DNA from: Thermobacillus xylanilyticus | GTDB lineage: Bacteria > Bacillota > Bacilli > Paenibacillales > Paenibacillaceae | DNA length: 64,000 bases | Assembly (NCBI RefSeq): GCF_907165215.1 | Contig: NZ_CAJRAY010000085.1 | Span: 44,959 to 108,958 of the forward strand | Direction: 5' to 3' | Part shown: positions 39,934-49,353 of the stretch, one piece after another | Numbering within the stretch: position 1 is the stretch's first letter | Layout: every line of letters starts with the position of its first letter | Translations under genes and position numbers: made by a program | Notes under the pieces: generated by a model | The model's input: the letters and a program-made list of their open reading frames with translations, nothing else | What the model was told of the DNA's origin: nothing | Database searches by the model: none

Positions 39934-41283
39934 TCAGACATGCCGCACTTCCGGATTGATCGGAATGCGGGCGGTGAAGACGATGCCGCGCTCCGGCTGG
40001 AAGCCGACTTCGACATCGCCGCCGTAATGCCGGACGCGTTCGACGACGATCGGCAGTCCGAGCCCTTCGTGGCCTTTCTTTTTCGTGCTGTAGCCGGGGG
40101 TGAAGATGCGCTTCCGCTCCGCCTCCGTCAGCGGATCGCCGGCGTTGCCGACGCTGATGCACAGCTCGCCTTCCGCCTGGTCGATGTCCAGCGTCACGAT
40201 CCGCGAACTCTCCTTCTGCTTCATCACTTCATCGAAGGCGTTGTCGACCAGGTTGCCCACGATTCGCACCAGATCGATGCTGCGCACCGCGGACAGGCCT
40301 TCCGGCAGTTCCGTCAGCCGGTACTCGAACCGGATCTGCTTGACCTGGGCAATCGCCTGCTTGGCCATCAGCAGCGATTCGAGCGCCGTGGCCGGAATTT
40401 TTTCGGCCAGCCGGGTTACCGACCGGATCTCCCCGACCACTTCTTCCATGTATTGTTTCAGCTGTTCGTGCTTCTTCATGGTGAGCATCGCGTACATCGT
40501 CTGCACATGATTGACGAAGTCGTGCCGCTGGCCGCGGATCGTCGTCAGCATCTGCATCAGGTCGCCGACGAACGCCTCCTGCGTCACGCGGATCGCTTCG
40601 TCGCGCGCTCTCGCGATCAGCCGCACGGTCAGGAAGGATATGACGATGACCGCGAAAATGCCGACATAGAACAGCAGGCGCATGCCGGATTCGCGCACGT
40701 GCACATACCGCGTCATGAACAGCAGGATCAGGAGAAAACACTGGACGAAGGCGAGGACGACATAATGCTGAATGTACCGGTTGCGCTCGTTCATGAGAAA
40801 ATGCAGCACGCGCCGGCCGGGAGAGCGTCCGGTGATCTCCATCCACAAGGCGGAGGAGCCGAGCAGCGCATGCGCGGGCCAAAACTTCTGGAAGAAGCGA
40901 TACAGCGGCCAGTCGCCGGGATCCGTCGGCAGGCTGCCGCCGATGGATGCCAGATAGACAACGGATGACAGCTCGACCAGGAAGAAGAGCAAGCCCGTGA
41001 CGAGCGTGAGGAAGGCGCGGACCTTCCACGGCAGATCGGGACAGACGAGCGACAAGACGGCAAAATACAACACCATGCCGGCGAACGGCTGGATGAGCGG
41101 ATCGGCCAGCGCCAGGCTGATGACGATGAGCACGGACGCCGCAATCGCCAGCAAGATCAGCCTGGGGAAGAATCGGGGCGGGCGCAGCCCGAAGAAACGA
41201 AAGCAGAACCAGGACGCGGTCAGCGCCTCGGGAAACGTGACAAGACTTCCTACCTTGAGCAGCAACGGAAACTCCATACACAC
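39934..41283 (-). CDS. Membrane sensor histidine kinase, orphan (GHKL type)
   Basis: 449 residues. Five to seven membrane segments in the first 225 residues (e.g. LILLAIAASVLIVISLALAD, LLFYVGIFAVIVISFLTVRL) with no extracellular sensor domain of note. The phospho-acceptor is His254 in IRGQRHDFVNHVQTMYAM, as in AgrC/CitA-like kinases. The ATPase part has NLVDNAFDEVMKQK, FTPGYSTKKKGHEGLGLPIV and a C-terminal G-box. No response regulator gene lies near it in the window. Confidence 0.88.
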   Translation of the reverse strand: MCMEFPLLLKVGSLVTFPEALTASWFCFRFFGLRPPRFFPRLILLAIAASVLIVISLALADPLIQPFAGMVLYFAVLSLVCPDLPWKVRAFLTLVTGLLFFLVELSSVVYLASIGGSLPTDPGDWPLYRFFQKFWPAHALLGSSALWMEITGRSPGRRVLHFLMNERNRYIQHYVVLAFVQCFLLILLFMTRYVHVRESGMRLLFYVGIFAVIVISFLTVRLIARARDEAIRVTQEAFVGDLMQMLTTIRGQRHDFVNHVQTMYAMLTMKKHEQLKQYMEEVVGEIRSVTRLAEKIPATALESLLMAKQAIAQVKQIRFEYRLTELPEGLSAVRSIDLVRIVGNLVDNAFDEVMKQKESSRIVTLDIDQAEGELCISVGNAGDPLTEAERKRIFTPGYSTKKKGHEGLGLPIVVERVRHYGGDVEVGFQPERGIVFTARIPINPEVRHV

Positions 41284-41399
41284 CTCGCGCTAGGCCCCGG
41301 TGTCGAATGTTGGTGAAACGGAGCCGGGGCATATCCTTACTTTAACGGCTTTCTGGTAAAATGAGAATAACATTTCGCATGAGCGGAGGGAAGATGATT

Positions 41400-42740
41400 A
41401 TGCCGGAAGTTCCGCGCGACGAGGCGGCGACGAAGCACGAACGCATTTTGGAATATATCAAGGATCTCAAGGTGGGCGCCCGTCTCTCGGTCCGCTCGCT
41501 CGCCCGCAAGCTGCATGTCAGCGAAGGAACGGCATACCGGGCTTTGAAAGAAGCGGAGAGCGCCGGCTATGTCAGCACGCGGGAGCGCATCGGCACGGTG
41601 CGGATCGAGAAGAAGCAGGGACAGCGGGACGGACGGCTGACATTCGGCGACGTGGCGGGCATCGTCGAGGGCCAGGTGCTCGGCGGCGCGGCGGGACTGG
41701 ACAAGCCGCTGCACAAATTCGTCATCGGCGCGATGGAGCTCGATGCGATGGTCCGCTATATCGACGCCGGCAGCCTGCTGATCGTCGGCAACCGGGAGAA
41801 CGCGCACCGGCGGGCGCTTGAGCGGCACGCTGGCGTGCTGATCACCGGCGGATTCGGCACCGGCGAAGACGTCATCCGGCTGGCCGACGAGACCGGGCTG
41901 CCGGTCATTTCGTCGAAGCACGACACGTTCACGGTCGCCTCGATGATCAACCGGGCGATGTACGACCGGCTCATTACGCGGAAGATCATGCTGCTCGAAG
42001 ACATCGTCACGACGGACAGCGCGCCGCTTACGCTGCGGATGAGCGAGACGGTCGCCGACTACCTGCGGCTGCGGGAGCGGACGGGATTCGCACGTTTTCC
42101 CGTCGTCGACGACCGGGGCCGGATCGTCGGCATGATGACGGCGCGCGACGCCGACGGCGCGGAACCGGATGAGGCGATAGAGAAGCGGATGACCCGCCCG
42201 CCGGTTACGGCACATCCGTCGATGCCTGTCGCGGCGGCTGCCCACCGGATGACGAGCGAGGGCATCGACCTCCTGCCGATCGTCGACCGGCACCGGCGGC
42301 TGCTGGCGGTCGTCAGCCGGTCGGACATTACGCGGGCGATGCAGTTCGCCGGCAAGCAGCAGCCGGGCGAGACGATCGATGATCTGATCTGGAGCGGGTT
42401 CACGGAGGAGAAGCGGACGGAAGACGCGCTGCCGGTCTATGTCGGCAAGATGACGCCGCAGATGTCCGGACCGGCCGGCACCGTATCCGAGGGCACGCTG
42501 CTCTCGCTTCTGACATTGGCAGCGAAGCAGACGATTCGCGAGGTTTCCCGGCGCGGCCATGTCGTGGAGAGCATCACGACGTATTTCGTCCGCCCGGTGC
42601 AGATTGAGGCGGAGGTTCGGCTCATGCCGCGTCTGCTCGAACTGAGCCGCAAATCGGCCAAGGTGGAGATGGAGCTGCACGACGAGCACGGCCTGGCCGT
42701 CAAGGCGCTCGCCGCGGCGCAGATGATCGATCCGCTGTAA
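41400..42740 (+). CDS. ytoI: YtoI-like protein (wHTH, DRTGG, two CBS, hotdog domain)
   Basis: 446 residues from ATG at 41400 (GGAGGG nine bases upstream). Order: winged helix (KHERILEYIKDLKVGARLSV, VSEGTAYRALKEAESAGYVS), DRTGG domain (about 75-185), two CBS motifs (about 190-310, RFPVVDDRGRIVGMMTARDA, LLPIVDRHRRLLAVVSRSDI) and a thioesterase-like hotdog end. CBS pairs bind adenine nucleotides and the winged helix suggests DNA binding, so it may be a nucleotide-responsive regulator. ytpI follows convergently, as in Bacillus neighbourhoods. Confidence 0.88.
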   Translation: MPEVPRDEAATKHERILEYIKDLKVGARLSVRSLARKLHVSEGTAYRALKEAESAGYVSTRERIGTVRIEKKQGQRDGRLTFGDVAGIVEGQVLGGAAGLDKPLHKFVIGAMELDAMVRYIDAGSLLIVGNRENAHRRALERHAGVLITGGFGTGEDVIRLADETGLPVISSKHDTFTVASMINRAMYDRLITRKIMLLEDIVTTDSAPLTLRMSETVADYLRLRERTGFARFPVVDDRGRIVGMMTARDADGAEPDEAIEKRMTRPPVTAHPSMPVAAAAHRMTSEGIDLLPIVDRHRRLLAVVSRSDITRAMQFAGKQQPGETIDDLIWSGFTEEKRTEDALPVYVGKMTPQMSGPAGTVSEGTLLSLLTLAAKQTIREVSRRGHVVESITTYFVRPVQIEAEVRLMPRLLELSRKSAKVEMELHDEHGLAVKALAAAQMIDPL

Positions 42741-42744
42741 AGGA

Positions 42745-43047
42745 TTACTTCAGCGAACGGTAGACGCTGTGGTTGCGCAGCCCGGCGAACAGATTGAACA
42801 GGCCGAGCAGCAGGAAAACGGCGCCGACGATGACGCGGATGGTCGAGCCGGTGAACAGCAGCATCTGGATCAGCGAAAGCAGGATCAGCATGATGCCCAT
42901 GACGATGTTCATCCGCGCGGACAGCAGGCCGCGCGTCTTCGGATCGGCGCTTCGCCGGTACCGGAGGCTGTAATAGACGGTCGCCGCAAGCGAGGCGATC
43001 ACGCCTATGGAGAGCACCCATTGCAGAACGGCATTTTCGATCGGCAT
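42745..43047 (-). CDS. ytpI: YtpI-like membrane protein
   Basis: 100 residues, three membrane segments (VLQWVLSIGVIASLAATVYY, NIVMGIMLILLSLIQMLLF, VIVGAVFLLLGLFNLFAGL). Sequence pattern and location beside ytoI match YtpI. The start at 43047 is preceded by AAAGGAG at an unusually long distance (13 bases). Function unknown. Confidence 0.82.
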   Translation of the reverse strand: MPIENAVLQWVLSIGVIASLAATVYYSLRYRRSADPKTRGLLSARMNIVMGIMLILLSLIQMLLFTGSTIRVIVGAVFLLLGLFNLFAGLRNHSVYRSLK

Positions 43048-43185
43048 GATGTATGGTCGGCTCCTTTGCATTTCACGGGCCTGTCCGCAAGACGGATTTG
43101 AGATGGTGATTGCGGGCGGTCCCATTTTTATGGTGCGGTTGCAACGTGTATAGTGCGTAAATGAGGCGTTCGAAGTCTCGCAAGA

Positions 43186-43491
43186 GTCTGTAACGCGGAT
43201 TCCACGCTAAAGTGCCTCAAGGAGCTTGTTCTGCGGGTCTGTAACGCGGATACCACGCTACGGCGCCTCAAGGCGCCTGTCCGGCGGGTCTGTAACGCGG
43301 ATACCACGTTACGGCGCCTCAAGGCGCCTGTCCGGCGGGTCTGTAACGCGGATACCACGCTACGGCGCCTCAAGGCGCCTGTCCGGCGGGTCTGTAACGC
43401 GGATATCACGCTACGGCGCTTCAAGGTGCCTACCAGACGAATTTGTAACGCGGATACCACGTTACAGTGCTTCAAGGCGCCCGTCCGGCGA
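43186..43491. repeat. Six-copy 51-bp tandem repeat
   Basis: The unit starts GTCTGTAACGCGGATACCAC and repeats exactly every 51 bases from 43186. Copies 2-4 are nearly identical; copies 1, 5 and 6 differ at several sites. Each unit has two inverted repeats: GTAACG-N9-CGTTAC (or CGCTAC) and GGCGCC-TCAA-GGCGCC. It fills most of the 43048-43611 gap between ytpI and ytrI. Both strands give long 17-residue repeat frames, which I regard as by-products of the 51-base period. Confidence 0.9.
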
Positions 43492-43611
43492 GACTTCAGC
43501 ACGCACGAAGCTGAAAAAGACGGTTGATCAGCACCCCGATATCGTCCGGGTGATCAAACGTCCAATCTTTCGCCATTGTATCAAATCGGGCCGGGATTTG
43601 TCATATTTCAT

Positions 43612-44121
43612 TCAGCCCGGCAGCCTTGGCCGCGCCGTTACCCAGACGGTCATCGTGCCGTCGGCGACCAGCACGGTGCGGATCTCGACCACGTAATCGG
43701 TGTTCTTCAATCCCTTGTACACTTTGCCGTCCAGCAGAAGCCGCGCCAGGCGGGCTTCCGAGTCGATGTCGTAGACGCTGCGCCCGAGGAAAGCGGAGAG
43801 ATCGCGCCGGAGCTGCTGCTTGAGCCTTGTTTCGGTCACCGTGTCAAGCGGCTTCGGACTGCCGTCCGGACCGCGGCCGGTCTCGATGTGGAGCACGACC
43901 GATTTGATGATGCCGTGCTGGTTCCGGTAATTCGTCAGCTTCCGGATCTCCAGCTCATATTCCCCGAGCTTCTCTTCCGTCTCGTGCAGCCGCTCGACCA
44001 GCGCGTCGAACTTGGCGGCGAACAGCCCGTTGTACACCGCGGCGCCCGCGACCATGCCGAGCACGAAAATGCCGAGCGCGGTGCTCATCCTGCGGAACCG
44101 GTCGAACGACGGCACCCGCAT
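43612..44121 (-). CDS. ytrI: YtrI sporulation membrane protein
   Basis: 169 residues or so from ATG at 44121, with GGGGGA upstream. One N-terminal membrane segment (ALGIFVLGMVAGAAVYNGLF), then a coiled coil (FDALVERLHETEEKLGEYEL) and a small alpha/beta domain ending in VWVTARPRLPG. Pairs with YtrH, whose gene ends three bases upstream. YtrH and YtrI affect spore formation in Bacillus under sigma-E. Confidence 0.87.
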   Translation of the reverse strand: MRVPSFDRFRRMSTALGIFVLGMVAGAAVYNGLFAAKFDALVERLHETEEKLGEYELEIRKLTNYRNQHGIIKSVVLHIETGRGPDGSPKPLDTVTETRLKQQLRRDLSAFLGRSVYDIDSEARLARLLLDGKVYKGLKNTDYVVEIRTVLVADGTMTVWVTARPRLPG

Positions 44122-44123
44122 CG

Positions 44124-44450
44124 TCACAGTCCCCCCCGGACGATCCAGCGGATCAGTTCGGTCCCGAGATGCGCCCCGAGGAACGCGCAGGCGATAAGCA
44201 GAATCTGTTGAACGGCCGGCGACAGATGGCCTTCGGTGACGTTCGCCTCGATGACGCGCACCGGGTCGATCGTGCCGCCGATCGCGACGACGATCGCCCA
44301 TATCTTGAGCCGCATGGCCGTGTCGAGCATCGTCGAAGCCGGCGGATACGAGACGAATACCGCGCCGATTGCGGCGAGCAGCGATCCGCCGATGATGACC
44401 CCGAAGGCGATGAAGAAATCGATAACAGCCGTCGACAGAAAAACGATCAT
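44124..44450 (-). CDS. ytrH: YtrH sporulation membrane protein
   Basis: 108 residues with three membrane segments; start FLSTAVIDFFIAFGVIIGGS, conserved middle KIWAIVVAIGGTIDPVRVIE, and end LGAHLGTELIRWIVRGGL. Length and sequence fit YtrH closely. The pair ytrH-ytrI lies upstream of dnaE on the opposite strand, as in Bacillus. Confidence 0.93.
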   Translation of the reverse strand: MIVFLSTAVIDFFIAFGVIIGGSLLAAIGAVFVSYPPASTMLDTAMRLKIWAIVVAIGGTIDPVRVIEANVTEGHLSPAVQQILLIACAFLGAHLGTELIRWIVRGGL

Positions 44451-44571
44451 GCCGGCACCTCCCGCATGTTCCGCATTGGACAGGCCTTTCCCGCTACCAG
44501 TCTATGAGATGACCAAGCTTTTTTATGATAAAATGATGGCGTAATTACGCGTACGGAAGGGACAAACGCTT

Positions 44572-47500
44572 ATGACGCGACCGGATTCGTTCGTTCATCT
44601 TCATGTGCACAGCGAATACAGTCTGCTCGACGGCGCGGCGCGCATCCGCGGCCTGGCGGACCGGGCGGCCGAGCTCGGCATGAAGGCGCTCGCGCTCACC
44701 GACCACGGGGTCATGTACGGCGCGATTCCGTTCTACAACGCCTGCGTCGCCCGCGGAATCAAGCCGATCATCGGCTGCGAGGTTTACCTGACGCCGGGCT
44801 CCCGGCTGGAAAAGGGTTCGCGCCGTGACCATCCGATCCACCACCTGACGCTGCTTGCGAAAAATGCCGACGGCTACCGCAATCTGATGCGGCTCACCTC
44901 GATCGCCCATCTGGAAGGCTTCCACTACAAGCCGCGCATCGACTACGAAGCGCTCGCCGCCCACGCGGACGGGCTGATCGTGCTGAGCGGCTGCCTGAAC
45001 GGCGAGATTCCGCAGCATCTGCTGCACGGACGGGACGAGGAAGCGAAGCGGGTTGCGCTGCGCCTCAGGGACATGTTCGGCGACGATTTCTACCTGGAGA
45101 TTCAGGATCACGGCATGCCGGAGCAGAAGAAAGTGGCGGCCGGCCTTATCCGCCTGTCGGAGGAGACCGGCATCCCGCTCGCCGCGACGAACGATGTCCA
45201 CTACCTGCGGCCGGAGGACGCGGCGCTGCAGGAAGTGCTGCTCTGCATCGGGACGGGCAAAACGATCGAGGACGAGGACAGGCTGAAGATCACGACCGAC
45301 CAGAACTACCTGAAATCGGCGGAGGAGATGGCGGAGCGGTTCCGGCATGTGCCGGAGGCGCTGGGCAATACGGTGCGGATCGCCGAATCCTGCAATCTGG
45401 AGCTGACGTTCGGCCGGGCGCATCTTCCCGTGTTCCGACCGGTTCCGGAAGGGATGACCTCCGCGGAATATTTGCGGGCGCTGTGCCGGGACGGGCTGGC
45501 CGCGCGCTACGGCGGAACGGCGGCGTGGCGCAGCGATCCCGCCTTCCGCGCGGAAGCGGAGCGCAGGCTGGCGTATGAGCTGGACGTCATCGAGCGGATG
45601 GGGTACAGCGACTATTTTCTCATCGTCTGGGATTTCATCCGGTTCGCCCGCGAGCGGGGCATCCGGACGGGACCGGGCCGCGGTTCTTCCGCCGGCAGTC
45701 TCGCCGCTTACGTGCTGTTCATTACCGACGTCGACCCGCTGAAGTACAAACTGCTGTTCGAGCGTTTTCTCAATCCGGAGCGGGTGTCGATGCCGGATAT
45801 CGACATCGACTTCGACGACGAGCGGCGCGACGAAGTGATCGCCTATGTGACCGCGAAATACGGCGAAGAGCACGTGGCGCAGATCATCACGTTCGGGACG
45901 CTGGCCGCGCGGGCGGCCGTGCGCGACGTCGGTCGGGCGCTCGCCGTGCCGTACGCGGAAGTCGACCGGGCGGCGAAGCTCATTCCGAACCAGCCCGGCA
46001 TGACGCTGGAGAAGGCGCTTGAAGCGAGTCCGGAACTGCGCGCCCTGTGCGAGAAGAATCCGCGTGTCGACCATCTGGTCAAGACGGCGGCCAAGGTCGA
46101 GGGCATGCCGCGGCACGCGTCGACCCACGCGGCCGGCGTCGTCATCTCGAAGGATCCGCTGACGGACCATGTGCCGCTGCAGTCCGGCGGCGAAGGGACC
46201 GCGCTCACGCAATATCCGATGGACGCGCTCGAAGCCGTCGGACTGCTCAAGATGGACTTCCTGGGCCTCCGCACGCTCTCCATCCTCGAGCGGACGCTGG
46301 CCTGGATCCGCAAGCTGTACGGGAAGACGGTCGATTTCCGGCGGGTGCCGGACGACGACCCGAAGACGTACGCGATGCTCAGCCGGGGCGAGACGACGGG
46401 CATTTTCCAGCTCGAATCGGCCGGCATGCGGCGCGTGCTGCGCGATCTGAAACCGACGGTCTTCGAGGATCTCGTGTCGGTGCTCGCGCTGTACCGTCCG
46501 GGGCCGATGGAGTTCATTCCGCAATATATCGCCGGCAAGCACGGACGCGCGAAGGTGACCTATCCGCATCCGTCGCTCGAGCCGATTCTCGCCGACACGT
46601 ACGGCATCATCGTCTATCAGGAGCAGATCATGCAGATCGCCTCGAAGATGGCCGGCTTCTCCCTCGGCGAAGCGGATCTGCTGCGGCGCGCGGTGTCGAA
46701 GAAGAAGCGCGAGACGCTGGACAAGGAGCGGGAGCATTTTGTCGCGGGCAGCGTGAAGCAGGGGTACACCGAAGCGGAGGCGAACGCGGTGTACGACATG
46801 ATCGTCCGGTTCGCGGACTACGGCTTCCCCCGGGCGCATGCCGCCGCTTATGCGGTGCTCGCGTTCCAGACCGCCTATCTGAAGGCGCACTATCCGATCC
46901 CGTTCATGGCGTCGATGCTCGCCTCCGTCACCGGGAACCAGCGGAAGACGGCGGAATACGTCGACGAATGCCGCCGGATGGGCATCCCGGTGCTGCCGCC
47001 GGACGTCAGCGAGAGCGAGGAATCGTTCACGCCGACGGAAGGCGCGATCCGTTTCGGGCTCGGCGCCGTGAAGAACGTCGGCACGCAGGCGATCGAGGCG
47101 ATCAAGGCGGCCCGGGAGGAGCGGCCGTTCGACAGCCTGCTCGACCTGTGCCGGCGCGTCGACCTCCGGGTCGTGAACAAGCGGGTGCTGGAATCGCTCA
47201 TTTTGTCGGGAGCGTGCGACGGGCTGCCCGGCCACCGCGCCCAGCTGCTCGCGGCGCTCGACGAGACGATCGAATCGGTCTCGAAGTGGCGGAAGGAACG
47301 GGAAGAGCTGCAGATCGAGCTGTTCGGCTTCGAGGAAGTGAACAACTGGGACGTCGAGCTGCCGGACGTGCGGCCCTACACCCGGGGGCAGCAGCTCGAA
47401 TTCGAACGCGAGCTGCTCGGCCTGTACCTGTCGGGCCATCCGCTGGACGAGCGGGAAGCGGAGCTGGAGCGGCTCGGCGTCGACCGGCTGTACGAGCTGG

Positions 47501-48294
47501 CCGACGCGCCGGACGGCGCCGCGGTCGTGACGGCCGCGCTGATCGTCTCGGTGAAGCCGTTCACGACCCGCAAGGGGCAGCAGATGGGCTTCCTGGAGCT
47601 GGAAGACCGGATCGCGCGCGTGGAAGCGGTCGTCTTCCAGAGCGTATGGAAGCGAAGCAGCTTCTGGCTGGAGAAGGGCAAGCTCGCCCTGGTGCAGGCG
47701 GTCGTGCAGCAGCAGGATGAAGATTTCAAGCTGATCGTGGACGACATCGTGCCGCTGGACGGGCCGAATCCGGCTCCCCATGTCCGGCGGATGCGCGGCC
47801 GCGCGAACGCGCGCGCCCGGCGCCCGGCGGCCGGCGAGCCCGGCGCAAGCGGCATGAGCGGCGCGGGCTTCAGCGCGGGCCGGAGCGCACACGGCGGACC
47901 CGACGCTTCCGCGGCCGCATCTGCACATGCGCCGGGGACGGCTGCCGCGCCATTGCCGGGCGGCGGGCCGAAACGGCCTGACGATGCGGCTGCCCTGCGC
48001 GCGGAGGCGCCTTTGCCGGCCTCCGTGCCGCCCCAGGCTTCGGCGTCGCGGCGGACCGCTTCCCGCGAGCAGCGGGTTTTCGTCCGCATACCGGCGGACC
48101 GGGAACAGCCCGGCGTGCTCCGGGAGCTCCGCCGTCTGCTGGACGGCCATCCGGGCCCGCTGCGCACGGTGCTTTACTACGAGCGGGAACAGCGGACGAT
48201 CGAACTGGGCGACAGCGTGCGCGTCAAACCTTCCCGCGAGCTGTTCGCCGCGATCGGCCGGCTGCTCGGTGAAGGCACGGCCGTCGTGAAGTAG
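44572..48294 (+). CDS. dnaE: DNA polymerase III alpha subunit DnaE
   Basis: 1240 residues. N-terminal PHP domain (FVHLHVHSEYSLLDGAARIR), polymerase palm with MPDIDIDFDDERRDEVIAYV (three carboxylates), PHASTHAAGVVISKD, helix-hairpin-helix region (FPRAHAAAYAVLAFQTAYL) and OB domain (KPFTTRKGQQMGFLELEDRI). In Firmicutes DnaE extends the RNA primer before PolC takes over. Residues about 1070-1165 form a Gly/Ala/Pro-rich, Arg-containing linker before the C-terminal domain (REQRVFVRIPADREQPGVL), longer than I expect for the family. Confidence 0.97.
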   Translation: MTRPDSFVHLHVHSEYSLLDGAARIRGLADRAAELGMKALALTDHGVMYGAIPFYNACVARGIKPIIGCEVYLTPGSRLEKGSRRDHPIHHLTLLAKNADGYRNLMRLTSIAHLEGFHYKPRIDYEALAAHADGLIVLSGCLNGEIPQHLLHGRDEEAKRVALRLRDMFGDDFYLEIQDHGMPEQKKVAAGLIRLSEETGIPLAATNDVHYLRPEDAALQEVLLCIGTGKTIEDEDRLKITTDQNYLKSAEEMAERFRHVPEALGNTVRIAESCNLELTFGRAHLPVFRPVPEGMTSAEYLRALCRDGLAARYGGTAAWRSDPAFRAEAERRLAYELDVIERMGYSDYFLIVWDFIRFARERGIRTGPGRGSSAGSLAAYVLFITDVDPLKYKLLFERFLNPERVSMPDIDIDFDDERRDEVIAYVTAKYGEEHVAQIITFGTLAARAAVRDVGRALAVPYAEVDRAAKLIPNQPGMTLEKALEASPELRALCEKNPRVDHLVKTAAKVEGMPRHASTHAAGVVISKDPLTDHVPLQSGGEGTALTQYPMDALEAVGLLKMDFLGLRTLSILERTLAWIRKLYGKTVDFRRVPDDDPKTYAMLSRGETTGIFQLESAGMRRVLRDLKPTVFEDLVSVLALYRPGPMEFIPQYIAGKHGRAKVTYPHPSLEPILADTYGIIVYQEQIMQIASKMAGFSLGEADLLRRAVSKKKRETLDKEREHFVAGSVKQGYTEAEANAVYDMIVRFADYGFPRAHAAAYAVLAFQTAYLKAHYPIPFMASMLASVTGNQRKTAEYVDECRRMGIPVLPPDVSESEESFTPTEGAIRFGLGAVKNVGTQAIEAIKAAREERPFDSLLDLCRRVDLRVVNKRVLESLILSGACDGLPGHRAQLLAALDETIESVSKWRKEREELQIELFGFEEVNNWDVELPDVRPYTRGQQLEFERELLGLYLSGHPLDEREAELERLGVDRLYELADAPDGAAVVTAALIVSVKPFTTRKGQQMGFLELEDRIARVEAVVFQSVWKRSSFWLEKGKLALVQAVVQQQDEDFKLIVDDIVPLDGPNPAPHVRRMRGRANARARRPAAGEPGASGMSGAGFSAGRSAHGGPDASAAASAHAPGTAAAPLPGGGPKRPDDAAALRAEAPLPASVPPQASASRRTASREQRVFVRIPADREQPGVLRELRRLLDGHPGPLRTVLYYEREQRTIELGDSVRVKPSRELFAAIGRLLGEGTAVVK

Positions 48295-48350
48295 CGGCTC
48301 ACGGGATTGCCGCTGTTTTGTCTGCGGCACCAGCTTGCAGCACAGGGCTC

Positions 48351-48534
48351 TTAACGGCATTCCGTGCCGTTAATGCTGGCCTGCTCGCAGCGGCAAGCCT
48401 GAATAACGGCACGCCGTGCCGTTAAAAGGCAGCGTGAGCCCCAGGGAATGAACAATGGCAGCCATTAACGGCATTCCGTGCCGTTAATGCTGGCCTGCTC
48501 GCAGCGGCAAGCCTGAATAACGGCACGCCGTGCC
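48351..48534. repeat. Two 70-base palindrome-rich direct repeats
   Basis: Copies at 48351-48420 and 48465-48534 are identical over 70 bases, 114 bases apart. Each carries TTAACGGCA-N5-TGCCGTTAA and ACGGCAC-GCC-GTGCC inverted repeats. The copies are followed by GTTA or ATAA. They lie in the 358-base gene-free stretch 48295-48651 after dnaE; the rest of that stretch shows no gene. A REP-like element or double transcription stop is possible. Confidence 0.85.
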
Positions 48535-48651
48535 ATAACAGGGCCTGCAACAGTCGATCGGAAAATCCCAAGGAACGTTCGCCGCATCGGATGCATATCG
48601 TTAGACAAGGGCCTGCGCAGTCCGGCAGCGCGCAAGGCCCCGATTGGGGGT

Positions 48652-49179
48652 ATGCGGATGACCGCGGCGATTGAACGATGGCTCGAACGCAGAGGCGTTT
48701 CGGTCAGGGATGTGGCGGACATCGTCCTGTCCCTGCAGCGTCCATACAACGATCGGTTGACGATTGCCGATTGCGAGGAAAGCGTGCGCGCGGTGCTCGC
48801 GAAGCGGGAAGTGCAATATACGCTGCTGACCGGCATCGCGCTGGATGAACTGGCCGACCGGGGCCTCCTGCCGGAACCGCTGCAGCAGATCATGGAGGCA
48901 GACGAATCGCTGTACGGGGTTGACGAGACGCTGGCGCTCGGCATCGTCTCCGTTTACGGCATGATCGGCCTGACGAGTTTCGGGTATCTCGACAAAATGA
49001 AACCGGGCGTGATCGGAAGGCTGAACGGCGCAGCCAACGGCGGCAGCACCGATCGTCACGGACGCGGCGTCCACGTCTTTCTGGACGATCTCGTGTCGGC
49101 GCTTGCGGCCGCGGCATCGGCGCGGATTGCGCACCAGAACCCGGACGCGCGCAAATACGGGCTGCCGGGAGAGGGATGA
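48652..49179 (+). CDS. Phosphatidylglycerophosphatase A-like protein (copy 1, YutG type)
   Basis: 175 residues (or 173 from ATG at 48658). The PgpA/YutG pattern is seen in ERRGVSVRDVADIVLSLQRP, KREVQYTLLTGIALDELAD, and VYGMIGLTSFGYLDKMKPGV with HVFLDDLVSALAAAASARIA. The family name implies removal of phosphate from phosphatidylglycerophosphate, but soluble YutG-type members lack membrane helices and their role is not proven. A second copy lies at 60554-61087. Confidence 0.82.
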   Translation: MRMTAAIERWLERRGVSVRDVADIVLSLQRPYNDRLTIADCEESVRAVLAKREVQYTLLTGIALDELADRGLLPEPLQQIMEADESLYGVDETLALGIVSVYGMIGLTSFGYLDKMKPGVIGRLNGAANGGSTDRHGRGVHVFLDDLVSALAAAASARIAHQNPDARKYGLPGEG

Positions 49180-49353
49180 AGGACGGCCTTCCGGGGCCGG
49201 ATCGGCCGCCGCGGGCTCGCCCGCAACCGCGCGAGCGCACGGAGCGGACAAGCCCGCTGCGGCTGCGTTTGTTGCGGCATATCGGGCGGATATGCTATCA
49301 TTATGGCAACATGCGGCCTTATTTCTTGCGAATGGTTCGGGAGGTACCTTTCG

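Noticed and set aside
43186..43491. CRISPR array
   Set aside because: The units are contiguous with no unique spacers, and no cas genes are near.
43226..43696. A protein made of 17-residue repeats (and a similar frame on the other strand)
   Set aside because: Both strands stay open only because the 51-base unit is a multiple of three; there is no ribosome binding site, and the unit carries hairpins.
44545..48360. A 1271-residue frame antisense to dnaE
   Set aside because: High-GC DNA gives long antisense frames; the product has biased Arg/His-rich composition and the sense strand is an unmistakable DnaE.
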